From the NCBI GenBank assembly GCA_031292255.1, contig JARLHN010000044.1:62001-126000 (forward strand): DNA of 64,000 nt, given 5' to 3'. Under the pieces are notes generated by a model. The model had not been told where the DNA came from and searched no databases. It was given only the letters and a program-made list of their open reading frames with translations. Both the position numbers and the translations under genes were made by a program. Positions 27,625-36,046 of the stretch are shown here, piece after piece (within the stretch, counting starts at the first letter, position 1; every line of letters starts with the position of its first letter). Source of the stretch: Oryzomonas sp. Its GTDB lineage: Bacteria > Desulfobacterota > Desulfuromonadia > Geobacterales > Pseudopelobacteraceae.

Positions 27625-28039
27625 TTTCCAAGTTCGACCTATGCCCGCATCTCTTCGACGTCCGGCAGTTCCATGCCGGCAAAGGTTATCCTTTTGTCCT
27701 CTCCCCTACCCCGGAAATCGCACCCGCGGCCTTTTTTTCACCATCTCCTGCTCGGCAGCCATAAGACGGACAACTGCCGATCCTGCAAAAGAGCATCTGA
27801 TGTTGGATGTTCAGTCGGTTTTGGTGTTACCGTCTCCCTTAAACGTGATTAGTTTTCAGGGGATGGTCAAAATTATTCCGTTACCGTATAGTGTTGCATT
27901 TGAGACTCTTGCAAAAGTCTAAAAAGTCCCCTCCCGTCAAGGGAGGGGGAGTCCGTTCACGAGAGTTTTGCAAGAGCCTCATTTGATCGATTATTAAATT
28001 TCGCTACGTGTACATACTGGTATCGCCCAAGGAAATTTT
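27625..28039. other. Intergenic region containing a MITE-like palindrome
   Basis: No supported gene: the plus-strand frame overlapping the glnK stop (27614-27922) lacks a ribosome site and any known domain. The right half holds the 81-bp palindromic repeat at 27901-27981 and the promoter region of the MFS gene. Confidence 0.5.
27901..27981. mobile_element. 81-bp MITE-like palindromic element
   Basis: Terminal inverted repeats TGAGACTCTTGCAAAA (27901-27916) and TTTTGCAAGAGCCTCA (27966-27981), one mismatch, enclose an inner perfect stem CCCCTCCC (27928-27935)/GGGAGGGG (27941-27948). There is no coding capacity. Compact symmetric elements of this type are usually moved in trans by a transposase recognising the ends, or are large REP hairpins. 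Confidence 0.6.
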
Positions 28040-29335
28040 ATGACCGTAGCTCAAATAAAACACTCTCAGTTTGGGGCAGTTTTAAGGGTTACCAGCGGAA
28101 ACTTCCTTGAGATGTTTGACTTTTTCCTCTTTGGCTTTTATGCCACCTCTATCTCAAAGGCATTCTTCCCAGCCAACAGCGAATATGCCTCGCTCATGCT
28201 CACCTTTGGGACATTTGGTGCCGGCTTTCTTATGCGGCCGCTCGGCGCAATCCTTCTGGGTGCCTATATCGACCGGGTAGGCCGCCGCAAGGGCCTCATT
28301 GCGACTCTGGCTCTCATGGCTCTCGGTACGGTACTGATAGCGTTTGTTCCCGGCTACGCAACTATCGGGCTATTGGCGCCTTTACTCGTCCTTACCGGGC
28401 GTCTTTTCCAAGGTTTTTCAGCCGGAGTCGAACTGGGTGGGGTTTCAGTCTATCTATCCGAAATCGCAACGCCCGGTCACAAAGGATTCTATGTGAGCTG
28501 GCAGTCTGCCAGCCAGCAGATTGCGATCATGGCCGCGGCAGCAATCGGCTATGAACTCAATGTCTTGATGGCGCCGGCACAAATAGCCGATTGGGGTTGG
28601 CGAATCCCCTTCTTCATCGGTTGCATGATTGTACCCCTTATCTTCTTCATACGTCGCTCACTCCAGGAAACCGAGGAGTTTCTGGCACGGAAGCACCGAC
28701 CGGATGCGCGGGAGATTTTCCGCTCCATGGTTGAAAACTGGGGGATTGTTATTGCAGGCATGATGCTGGTTGTCATGACAACCACATCCTTTTATCTCAT
28801 AACGGTCTATACACCTACATTCGGCAAGAGTGTTCTGAAGCTCTCCGGCACAGACAGCCTGATTGTAACCTTCTGCGTGGGTGTGTCCAATTTCTTTTGG
28901 CTACCGGTCATGGGGGCCTTATCCGATCGCATCGGCCGCCGACCGATTCTCATAGCCTTTACAGGCTTAACACTTCTTACTGTCTACCCGTCACTTTCCT
29001 GGCTCGTTTCCGCACCGACCTTCCCGAAGATGCTGATGGTGGAACTCTGGTTGTCGTTCCTCTATGGCAGTTATAACGGTGCCATGGTTGTCGCGTTGAC
29101 TGAGGTCATGCCGGTAAATGTACGTACCGCAGGGTTTTCACTTGCCTACAGCCTGGCAACGGCACTTTTTGGTGGTTTCACGCCTGCTGTCTCAACCTGG
29201 CTGATAAAGTTGACTGGCGACAAAGGCGCACCTGGATTCTGGATGATGTTTGCCGCCGTTTGCGGTCTCACAGGTACGTTGATCCTCTACCGGCGCAGGA
29301 ACACGAGCATGGAATCATCTCCTGCGTCTTATTAA
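28040..29335 (+). CDS. MFS transporter, citrate/proton symporter type
   Basis: 431 residues with twelve predicted membrane segments in the metabolite:H+ symporter branch of the major facilitator superfamily. Motifs: [17 protein letters not shown] near the first helix (with the acidic residues typical of the family), [21 protein letters not shown] between helices 2 and 3, [15 protein letters not shown], and DRIGRRPIL. This pattern is shared by citrate, tricarballylate and alpha-ketoglutarate importers; citrate is the best guess from overall likeness. Monocistronic. Confidence 0.85.
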   Translation: MTVAQIKHSQFGAVLRVTSGNFLEMFDFFLFGFYATSISKAFFPANSEYASLMLTFGTFGAGFLMRPLGAILLGAYIDRVGRRKGLIATLALMALGTVLIAFVPGYATIGLLAPLLVLTGRLFQGFSAGVELGGVSVYLSEIATPGHKGFYVSWQSASQQIAIMAAAAIGYELNVLMAPAQIADWGWRIPFFIGCMIVPLIFFIRRSLQETEEFLARKHRPDAREIFRSMVENWGIVIAGMMLVVMTTTSFYLITVYTPTFGKSVLKLSGTDSLIVTFCVGVSNFFWLPVMGALSDRIGRRPILIAFTGLTLLTVYPSLSWLVSAPTFPKMLMVELWLSFLYGSYNGAMVVALTEVMPVNVRTAGFSLAYSLATALFGGFTPAVSTWLIKLTGDKGAPGFWMMFAAVCGLTGTLILYRRRNTSMESSPASY

Positions 29336-29372
29336 TACATAGGAGGTTGAATGTACCCTGCCTGGGCGCATA

Positions 29373-29400
29373 TAAAAAAAAGTGGCCTGATTGGCCACTT
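29373..29400 (-). terminator. Hairpin with T run on the minus strand
   Basis: AAGTGGCC (29380-29387), TGATT, GGCCACTT (29393-29400); the A run at 29374-29381 gives a T run on the minus strand. It lies after the plus-strand MFS gene, where the hairpin alone may still end transcription. No minus-strand gene precedes it. Confidence 0.5.
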
Positions 29401-29570
29401 AAACACATTGAAGGAGACTGTTATTCTTTTACAATAAAGTTTGCAATTGTCAATTACGACAACAGATATTATCTTGCCCATTGTCGGGGAAGCAGCCAAA
29501 CCAGGCATTAAAATATGCGCAAAAGCTGGGGTTCAAGCCTTTATTCCCCATTATTTATGAAGGAGCATCT

Positions 29571-30152
29571 ATGTTCAGAAAATTCAGGGCCGGCTGCACA
29601 TTGGTCTGTTTTCTTTTTTTCCTCTCCGGATGTGGTGGAAACACCCCCTCTCCCACCATCTCCGGCTTTTCGCCTGTCGGCGGTACAGTCGGCACAATCA
29701 TAACCATCACGGGAACGGAGTTCGATGTCGGCCCGGTCAATAATTTCGTGACGTTTAACAGTACAGCCGCGGTCGTAACCAGCAGCACACCCACCCAGAT
29801 CGTCACAACGGTCCCCCCGGGCGCGACAAGCGGGCCGATAAGCATCACCGTGGATGAAGTTTCCCGTGCAACGTCCGCAACCGGCTTCACGGTGCTCGCT
29901 TTCCCCACATTCACACCGGCAAGCGCTTCAGTGGGCATGACGGTAACCATAACGGGAACAAACTTCGATCCAACCGCGACCAATAATGTCGTGACCTTTA
30001 ACGGTACAGCCGCGGCCGTAACCAGCAGCACACCCACCCAGATCGTCACGACCGTCCCCGCAGGCGCGACAAGCGGACCGATAAACATCACCGTAAACGG
30101 TGCGAATGGGATTTACAGTTTAACGACCTCGACCAACTTTATCGTAACCTGA
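29571..30152 (+). CDS. Lipoprotein with two IPT/TIG domains
   Basis: ATG 29571 follows GAAGGAGCATCT. 193 residues: signal peptide with lipobox LFFLSGCGG (lipidated Cys about 19), then two tandem Ig-like IPT/TIG domains (PTISGFSPVGGTVGTIITI and PTFTPASASVGMTVTITG), each ending in PTQIVTTVP.GATSGPI.I. The two repeats are almost identical at DNA level over about 120 bases, so the duplication is recent or kept uniform by gene conversion. Likely an outer-membrane-anchored binding or structural protein; partner unknown. Confidence 0.85.
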   Translation: MFRKFRAGCTLVCFLFFLSGCGGNTPSPTISGFSPVGGTVGTIITITGTEFDVGPVNNFVTFNSTAAVVTSSTPTQIVTTVPPGATSGPISITVDEVSRATSATGFTVLAFPTFTPASASVGMTVTITGTNFDPTATNNVVTFNGTAAAVTSSTPTQIVTTVPAGATSGPINITVNGANGIYSLTTSTNFIVT

Positions 30153-30247
30153 CAAACCCGTTCGGCAGCCTTTGGTCGATCAGTACCTCCAGCAACCTTT
30201 CAAGAAGGAGCATTAAAGGGGGCCTGCAAAATCAAAAACGCTCATGT

Positions 30248-30292
30248 GCTCTACCCTTAGGAAATAGTCGGACGTTCGAATCCTTATCGAAA
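30248..30292 (+). pseudogene. tRNA 3'-end remnant resembling the 6337-6383 att sequence
   Basis: CTTAGGAAATAGTCGGACGTTCGAATCC... shares GTCGGACGTTCGAATC and the trailing GTCAATAAT/GCCAATAAT with the tRNA-Arg fragment at 6337-6383. The T-stem no longer pairs well (GGACG with CCTTA) and no 5' half is present, so it is not a working tRNA. A strong terminator follows 17 bases later, as after a real tRNA gene. Likely a decayed attachment-site scar or tRNA pseudogene. Confidence 0.6.
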
Positions 30293-30308
30293 GCGTCAAT
30301 AATTACAG

Positions 30309-30341
30309 TGGCCGATTGAGCAATTAAATCGGCCATTTTTT
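30309..30341 (+). terminator. Terminator after the tRNA remnant
   Basis: TGGCCGATT (30309-30317) and AATCGGCCA (30327-30335), a perfect 9-bp stem, followed by TTTTTTA. Confidence 0.85.
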
Positions 30342-30350
30342 ATTTCACGC

Positions 30351-30695
30351 GACTATCTGTCCAAACCTTTTTCCGCCGATGAACTGCTTGCGGCCGTTAC
30401 CGGCCGCATTCGTCGCCATGAAATGATAACGTCACATCACGGCAATTCCGTCTTTCATAAAGAACAAGGGATTCTCCGCACAAAGATTACCGTTCGGGAA
30501 AAAGAGGTTCTACTCATGGTAGGACAGGGTGCCACATCAAAAGAGATTGCCGAACGTTTTGGGATCTGTTTGAAGACCGTGGAGGTACATCGGGCGAACC
30601 TGATGAAAAAGCTCGACGCCGCCAACGCCGCTTGTCTTGCGCGCTGGGCCGTCATCGCGGAACAGATGGATCGTGATTCCGATAACGCTTCATAG
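30351..30695 (+). pseudogene. Response regulator lacking most of its receiver domain (LuxR-type)
   Basis: The frame from 30351 reads DYLSKPFSADELLAAVTGRIRR, the last strand and helix of a receiver domain, then a complete LuxR-type helix-turn-helix (TVREKEVLLMVGQGATSKEIAERFG and KTVEVHRANLMKKL). The first hundred or so residues expected upstream are absent; instead there are the tRNA remnant and terminator. An internal ATG (30423) could still express the DNA-binding domain alone. The truncation point marks a recombination junction. Confidence 0.7.
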
Positions 30696-30842
30696 CGTTT
30701 ACGGTTAACGATCATTATCCGGCAGAGTACAAGACAGTATTTTGTCACTCATTACCGACATTTTGAGTCCAAAAGCGTAGATCACCATACGTCATATCAA
30801 TATACATCCAATAAAACTAGTCACATAACGCATCAATGTTAT

Positions 30843-30859
30843 TTGGCATTCATATTGCT
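30843..30859 (+). promoter_or_regulatory. Sigma-54 (RpoN) promoter
   Basis: TTGGCAT-TCATA-TTGCT: the -24 GG (30845-30846) and -12 GC (30857-30858) are ten bases apart, as the RpoN consensus requires, and flanking bases fit TTGGCAC-N5-TTGCT with one change. Transcription would begin near 30870, just before the riboswitch. An enhancer-binding activator would be required. Confidence 0.75.
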
Positions 30860-30883
30860 GCCTGATCTGACAAACTGCTTACC

Positions 30884-30975
30884 ACAGACCTCTCTGTAAA
30901 AAGCAAACCTGGAGCAATCCAGGGACGCAAAACTACGGGTCCTCATTGAGTGGACAGCCGGGTTGCCGAAAAGAG
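30884..30975 (+). promoter_or_regulatory. GEMM-I riboswitch, A20 variant (probable cyclic AMP-GMP sensor)
   Basis: Core elements in order: GCAAACC (30903-30909), a TGGA-GCAA-TCCA hairpin with a GNRA loop, GGGACGCAAAAC (30922-30933) with the intercalating A, a second arm, and AGCCGGGTTGCCG closing the first stem. The base before GCAAACC, equivalent to G20 of the Vc2 riboswitch, is A (30902). In published work on Geobacter GEMM-I RNAs, A at this position is associated with recognition of 3',3'-cyclic AMP-GMP instead of cyclic di-GMP. Controls the DUF1566 lipoprotein gene at 31072. Confidence 0.85.
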
Positions 30976-31071
30976 GGCGCATAAGTCACAAATGACGCCC
31001 TTCCTGATTCAAGGAACGGGCATTTTAGTGATGCCCTCGTCATACCACAAACGCCAGTCAGAGGTGCTATT

Positions 31072-32739
31072 ATGCGAAAGTCAAATTCCCCTGGAACTCT
31101 TCCAGGATTTTCAAACCAATTCAGCGTGTTGATACAAAATATCATTGTTAAGGCGGGGCTTTTACTCGTGATATTGAGCAGTATGCTCCTTGCCGCCTGC
31201 GGTAATGGAGGTGGCGGTAACGCAACCTCCTCTGATTACGGCGCCCCGGTTCCCAATACCGTATCCGGCACCGTTCTGTTTCAAGGGGCACCGTTGCCAG
31301 GCGTCACCATTACAGTCTTCAATAATAATACAAATCCCAGTACCGTCTTTGCCACTACAACCACTGATACGAACGGCAACTACAGCATTCCCGGTCTACC
31401 GACCGGTTGGGATGCAACACCAAATTTCTCCTTCGTTGCAACCAAGACAGGATACTCGTTCAATCCTTTCATGGCGTCTAATCCAACAGGAAACCGGGCA
31501 AATTACTTATGGGATCCTGCGCCGCAAACCTGGTATGTTAATACCGGCGCCAATGCCATCAGGGCTGGTTTTAACGGTGTGTTCAGCAACCAAAATGGTG
31601 GTTCGCCTATCATATTTAACGTTATAAACTTTAATTCACTAAAAAATAACTCCGTAACCGGCGCCAATTTCAACGCATACAACGGCAGCAATCCGTTGGT
31701 TAGTTTAGCTGCTACCGGCCAGACGACCAGTTATGCCATCGGCGATGACGCTTCGCTGGCAAAAGGCGTTGCTTGGCCCGGCACGCGATATGTTGACAAC
31801 CAAGACGGAACCATCACCGACAACTTGACCGGTCTCACTTGGTTGAAAAATGCCGGTTGTTTCACCCCCACGGTGTGGACCAGCGCTTTGTCGGACGTCA
31901 ATCAACTGGCAAGCGGTGCCTGCGGCTTGAAAGACGGCTCAACGGCTGGACAATGGCGATTGCCCAACATCGTTGAACTGGAGAGCATTGTTGACGTCTC
32001 GGCCAGCAATCCGGCAATTACTCCGGGCAGTCCGTTCACCAATGTATCCAACGGTATTTACTGGTCTTCGACCGCCTATTTCGGGGGGCAGGAAGGCACG
32101 ACGAACGCATGGTCCATACGTCTTGGCGATGGAAGTTACTTGAGCGACACCATCAACAACGTCATGGCAACTTCGAACAATGCGGTTTGGGCCGTAAAGG
32201 GGACCGGCGGCGGAGCGGTCAAGCTGCAGGCAACGGGAATGTACGTCTTCTTTGCAAACGGCGACGATGGGAGCGTGGAAAGCGGCGTGCCGCTCCCTGC
32301 TCCGCGCATGATCGACAATGGCAACGGCACGGTGACCGACTCGTTGACCGGCCTCGTCTGGCTTAAGCAAGCCGACTGCATAAATGCCACGTGGGCGGGA
32401 GCCATAGGTGCCGTCAACTCCCTTGCAAGCGGTCAGTGCGGCCTGACCGACGGTTCCGCGGCCGGCAGTTGGCGAATGCCTAACCGCAAAGAAATGCAGA
32501 GTCTGGCTGACCGGATGCAAACCAATCTGGCCGACTATTTGAATGAAACGTTCTTCAGCGGCATGGCCGGCGTCAGTTCTCAGCCTGCGATATTCAACAA
32601 TTTCGTTGGGGCCCACTATTATTGGACTTCAACTACCAACGCCGCCAATCCCGGCGAGGCATGGACCGTTTACAGCTGTGACTACGGCGTGTACGACATC
32701 GCCAAAAGCAACACGGGGTATACGCTGGCGGTGCGATAG
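31072..32739 (+). CDS. Riboswitch-controlled lipoprotein with two DUF1566 domains
   Basis: 555 residues. An N-terminal signal ends in a lipobox (LSSMLLAACGN), followed by a Gly-rich linker, a carboxypeptidase-regulatory-like beta domain (VSGTVLFQGAPLPGVTITVF...DTNGNYSIPGLP), and two DUF1566 repeats (RYVDNQDGTITDNLTGLTWLK...WRLPNIVELESIVD and MIDNGNGTVTDSLTGLVWLK...WRMPNRKEMQSL). DUF1566 proteins are recurrent targets of GEMM riboswitches in Geobacter and are thought to be surface adhesion or extracellular proteins. Lipidation predicts outer-membrane anchoring. ATG behind AGAGGTGCTATT. The stop lies 19 bases from the convergent AEC gene. Confidence 0.9.
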   Translation: MRKSNSPGTLPGFSNQFSVLIQNIIVKAGLLLVILSSMLLAACGNGGGGNATSSDYGAPVPNTVSGTVLFQGAPLPGVTITVFNNNTNPSTVFATTTTDTNGNYSIPGLPTGWDATPNFSFVATKTGYSFNPFMASNPTGNRANYLWDPAPQTWYVNTGANAIRAGFNGVFSNQNGGSPIIFNVINFNSLKNNSVTGANFNAYNGSNPLVSLAATGQTTSYAIGDDASLAKGVAWPGTRYVDNQDGTITDNLTGLTWLKNAGCFTPTVWTSALSDVNQLASGACGLKDGSTAGQWRLPNIVELESIVDVSASNPAITPGSPFTNVSNGIYWSSTAYFGGQEGTTNAWSIRLGDGSYLSDTINNVMATSNNAVWAVKGTGGGAVKLQATGMYVFFANGDDGSVESGVPLPAPRMIDNGNGTVTDSLTGLVWLKQADCINATWAGAIGAVNSLASGQCGLTDGSAAGSWRMPNRKEMQSLADRMQTNLADYLNETFFSGMAGVSSQPAIFNNFVGAHYYWTSTTNAANPGEAWTVYSCDYGVYDIAKSNTGYTLAVR

Positions 32740-32758
32740 GGGGTTTTAAGATGCCATG

Positions 32759-33667
32759 TCACGGCATCATCTTCACCAGCCAGAATATGGCCGGCAGGGT
32801 GCCGAACGAAAGGACGATTCCGATACCGATCAAGGCCACTGCCAGATCGGCATCCAACCCGGCAATGACGGCCAGGGCGCCGGCGGTGACCATGGGAGGC
32901 ATGGCTGCTTCGAGGATCGAGACATCGACCACCATGCCGCTCAGACCGGACAGGCGACAGACAAGCAATGCCGACAAGGGGGCAACGAGGAGTTTGACCG
33001 CCAGCCCAAACCCGAGTGGCGCCACGACCCTGGGCGACACCCGCAGGCGAAGTTGCAGTCCTATGGCGGTCATGACCACCGGAACCAGGGTCATGGCGAT
33101 ATTTTGCAGCGCCTGGGCCAATTTTTCCGGATAGGGCCAGGAACGGGCAACGAGCCCGAACATGAGTGCGATGGTCGGAGGGAACAACAGCATTTTGCGG
33201 GCCATGGCAGAGAGGTCCAGGGCGCTCTCCCTGCCATACAGGGCAAGGACTATTGAGCCGTAGGTCGCCATGATCATCATGGTGCCGAGCTGATCGTAGA
33301 TGATGAGAGAGGAAAGGCCGACCGCTCCAAAGAAGGTCTGGATCATCGGAACACCCATGAACGAGGTGTTGCCCAACGGAACGACCAGCAGGAGCACGCC
33401 GGTGGTTGAACGCTCCCATCGCCAGAACCGCGCCGCCAGGAACACCAGTCCCGCGGAAAAGAGCAACATCCCCCACGGGATCACGGCTGCGACCATAACC
33501 TCGCGGGAAAAGACTATCTGCGGCACTTTGAGCAGGATCAGCGCCGGCAGCGAGACATAGAGGGCAAACATATTGAGGACCTGGGCCGAATCCTTGGGAA
33601 AGGCCTTGAGACGCCGAAACAGCATCCCCAGCAGGACAAACACCCCTATCAATATAAAATTCTCCAT
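32759..33667 (-). CDS. AEC-family (auxin efflux carrier) transporter
   Basis: 302 residues with about ten hydrophobic segments in the AEC two-fold layout; MENFILIGVFVLLGMLFRRL at the start, LPALILLKVPQIVF, GNTSFMGVPMIQTFFG (the conserved NTGF.G.P-like crossing) and MPPMVTAGALAVIAGLD. Bacterial AEC members export or exchange carboxylates such as malate or malonate. No neighbouring enzyme indicates the substrate. Single gene, convergent with the DUF1566 gene. Confidence 0.9.
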   Translation of the reverse strand: MENFILIGVFVLLGMLFRRLKAFPKDSAQVLNMFALYVSLPALILLKVPQIVFSREVMVAAVIPWGMLLFSAGLVFLAARFWRWERSTTGVLLLVVPLGNTSFMGVPMIQTFFGAVGLSSLIIYDQLGTMMIMATYGSIVLALYGRESALDLSAMARKMLLFPPTIALMFGLVARSWPYPEKLAQALQNIAMTLVPVVMTAIGLQLRLRVSPRVVAPLGFGLAVKLLVAPLSALLVCRLSGLSGMVVDVSILEAAMPPMVTAGALAVIAGLDADLAVALIGIGIVLSFGTLPAIFWLVKMMP

Positions 33668-34079
33668 AACGGTCGTTACTCTCCCCGGTAGTCGCGGTTT
33701 AAAAATAAGTCAAGGCGACCGTCCAGTAAAGCCGAAAATGGGCGATGCGGCAATTCGAATGAATCTGAAGAAGGCTTTCTCCCCTCCCCTGTCCATCCGG
33801 CATGTTGAGACAATTAAACATAGTAATGGCAGGGGCGGCGCTTGCTCCGCCCAATCGGGGCACGGCAAGCAGCGACCCAACATCATGGGTTGTGATGTTT
33901 ACTTGTCGGAGTAATAAAAGCACCTTTTTCGAGGCGGATAGTGTATGGTGAATACATGACAAAGGGAATAAAGAACATACTGCGCACCGCTCTCATTGCC
34001 GGTACTAGTGCCCCATGAGGTTAGTCGTGGGAATAACCGTACGGGACACTAAGGATGCGCCGGAAAGTACCGTCGCGAC
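33668..34079. other. Divergent intergenic region with a nested hairpin
   Basis: No gene recognised. Directly upstream of the acyltransferase gene is a nested stem: TAGTG-CCC (34006-34013) with GGG-A-CACTA (34043-34051), enclosing GGTTA (34019-34023)/TAACC (34034-34038). It could be a leader structure or a short repeat. The plus-strand start at 34080 (GTG) follows 29 bases later. Confidence 0.4.
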
Positions 34080-34994
34080 GTGAAACATATCGTTTGGGCC
34101 ATTCATACAGCCGTCATATATTGCCTCACCCTGTTTGCCGCTCTTCTGCCCGCATCCATAGCCTACCGACTCGGGGCACTTGCGGGACTCCTGATTCCCC
34201 ATATCGTCCCCAAACGGCGTGCCGTTATCATCGACAACATCACCCTTTCGCTTCCGTTCATGAAGGCCCACCGGCTTTGGGACTCAAAATGCGATGACGC
34301 AGCGGAACTCGCCCGGGAAACATTTAAAAACCTGGGCAGGTCGTTGATGGAGATATGCCGGCTGTACCACGGCCGAGGGGAAGCGGTCATAGAGAACATT
34401 GAGATACACGGTTGGGTAAACTACGAGGCGGCCAGGGCAAAGGGGAGGGGCCTGATCTTTCTGAGCGGCCACTGCGGCAACTGGGAACTCATGTCGCTGA
34501 CCCTCAGCAGCCTCTTCGGCAAAGAGGTTTCCGGGGTCGCCCGCCGCCAGAACAATCCCCTTCTCAACAGGATGGTAGAGCGGATGCGCTCGCGCTATAA
34601 TAGCCGGCTAATCTACAAGCAGGGAGCGCTGAGGGGGATCCTTGCGGCATTGAAGAACCGGGAGATGGTCGGCATCCTGGCCGATCAGGCTGTTTTCCCC
34701 GAGGAGGGACACCTGATCGACGTCCTGGGGCGGAAAGCCTGGGGCTCCAAGGCTCCGGTAATCATTGCCAGGAAGAGCGGCGTACCGCTCGTTCCGGTCT
34801 TCCTTCACCGTGAAGGCGAACGGCATGTGCTCTCCTTTTACCCTGAACACCTTTTCAGCGGCGACATGAGCGATGAAGGGATCAAAGAGGACACCCAGGC
34901 CCTGTCGCGCTATGTGGAAGATTTCGTGGTATCTCACCCGACCCAGTGGTATTGGGTGCACCGGCGCTGGAAGCGAGCCGGGGCGGCTGTGTAA
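34080..34994 (+). CDS. Lysophospholipid/lipid A acyltransferase (LpxL/HtrB family)
   Basis: 304 residues from GTG 34080. Signal-anchor helix at the N-terminus (AVIYCLTLFAALLPASIAYRLG), then the catalytic H-x4-E motif in LSGHCGNWELMSL, followed by AVARRQNNPLLN-like region (SGVARRQNNPLLNRM), GILADQAVFPEEG and the closing HPTQWYWVHRRWK. Family members add secondary acyl chains to lipid A precursors at the inner membrane. Isolated gene; lipid A role inferred from family. Confidence 0.9.
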   Translation: MKHIVWAIHTAVIYCLTLFAALLPASIAYRLGALAGLLIPHIVPKRRAVIIDNITLSLPFMKAHRLWDSKCDDAAELARETFKNLGRSLMEICRLYHGRGEAVIENIEIHGWVNYEAARAKGRGLIFLSGHCGNWELMSLTLSSLFGKEVSGVARRQNNPLLNRMVERMRSRYNSRLIYKQGALRGILAALKNREMVGILADQAVFPEEGHLIDVLGRKAWGSKAPVIIARKSGVPLVPVFLHREGERHVLSFYPEHLFSGDMSDEGIKEDTQALSRYVEDFVVSHPTQWYWVHRRWKRAGAAV

Positions 34995-35041
34995 TGCACT
35001 TCAGCGTAGTCTTTGCCGCAAAAACTTCAACCTTTCGTCTA

Positions 35042-36046
35042 TCAAGGCAGTTCCGTATCCGGCTCCCCGCGAAACGTCCAATAGAGGAACAGGAGCGACG
35101 GCACGAGGATGATGGTGCCGACCGCGAGGATGGCAAAATATGCGACGAGCGTGGCGTGGGGCGCCGCCGCCCCCGCCAGGGTGAGCTGCCCCGCGAGGAA
35201 GTCAGGGTACATGGCTGCCACGAAGCCGGTAATCGTCAGACCGACGGTCCCCGCGGCACCTATCTGCGCCGACAGGAACCGGCTCTTCCATAGGAGGATC
35301 TGGGTTGCGATCCCGAAGATCACGGCCAGGACAACGACGAACGCCGCTGGGGAAGCAAGGAGGCGGCCGGCAAAGAGGGGAGCATCCATCATGGCGACGG
35401 GGACCTCCACGGCGGTCAGGATGCCGAGCGCCAAACCGGCGATGATCCCCCGTGGCCTGAAATCCTCCCGCAACTCCCCGTCGGTTCGCACTGCCATGTA
35501 GATCGGCGCCAGATAGGCACAGACACCCATCCCCACCAGTCCTCCCACCAGGGTGAACGGGCTGAGCCAGAACCACGGCTCGGCATGCACCCGTCCATCG
35601 ATAAGCAAGATCTTTCCGGTGACCGATGCGGTCACCGCCATCCCCAGGGCAAAGGGGGTCAGGATACTCGATACCGCGAATATGCCGGCCATGAAGGGGA
35701 TGTGATCTCGCCCCCGTCTGCCGAAGTGGCGGAAGGCAAAGGCCGCCCCGCGGAAGTTGATGCCGATCAGAACGATCACCAGGGGGACCAAAAGGACGGT
35801 AAACAGGGCGCCAAACCCCGTGGGAAAGCAGGTGAACAGGGTCACCACCACGAAGATGAGCCAGACGTGGTTCGTCTCCCAGACCGGACCGATGGCGTGA
35901 AAAAGACTCTCCCGCTGTTCCCGGGCCAGGGGGCCGGAGGCAAAGGCGGTCCAGATGCCGCCGCCGAAGTCCGCGCCGCCGAATACCGCATACATGACCA
36001 GTCCGAGAAGAACGGCCCCGCCAGCCAGGTTCTCAAGGCTCCACAT
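35042..36046 (-). CDS. cydB: Cytochrome bd oxidase subunit II
   Basis: ATG 36046 is preceded by GCAGGAGGTCCGGC and overlaps the end of cydA by 14 bases. 334 residues with eight to nine membrane helices; characteristic N-terminal FGGADFGGGIWTAF, ETNHVWLIFVVVTLFTCFP (the conserved W-E-T-N-H-V-W of CydB) and FRGAAFAFRHFG. Subunit II binds no heme by itself but stabilises the complex. Shorter than E. coli CydB (379 aa), in line with the cyanide-insensitive-oxidase subtype. Confidence 0.92.
   Translation of the reverse strand: MWSLENLAGGAVLLGLVMYAVFGGADFGGGIWTAFASGPLAREQRESLFHAIGPVWETNHVWLIFVVVTLFTCFPTGFGALFTVLLVPLVIVLIGINFRGAAFAFRHFGRRGRDHIPFMAGIFAVSSILTPFALGMAVTASVTGKILLIDGRVHAEPWFWLSPFTLVGGLVGMGVCAYLAPIYMAVRTDGELREDFRPRGIIAGLALGILTAVEVPVAMMDAPLFAGRLLASPAAFVVVLAVIFGIATQILLWKSRFLSAQIGAAGTVGLTITGFVAAMYPDFLAGQLTLAGAAAPHATLVAYFAILAVGTIILVPSLLFLYWTFRGEPDTELP

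Larger units (their letters stand above)
30696..31071. other. Leader region with sigma-54 promoter and riboswitch
   Basis: No gene. The left part (30696-30840) is AT-rich and could hold upstream activator sites. The promoter at 30843-30859 and the GEMM-I RNA at 30884-30975 are listed separately. After the riboswitch there is a hairpin GGGCG/CGCCC (about 30976-31001) that may be the expression platform, then AGAGGTGCTATT as the ribosome site for 31072. Confidence 0.6.
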
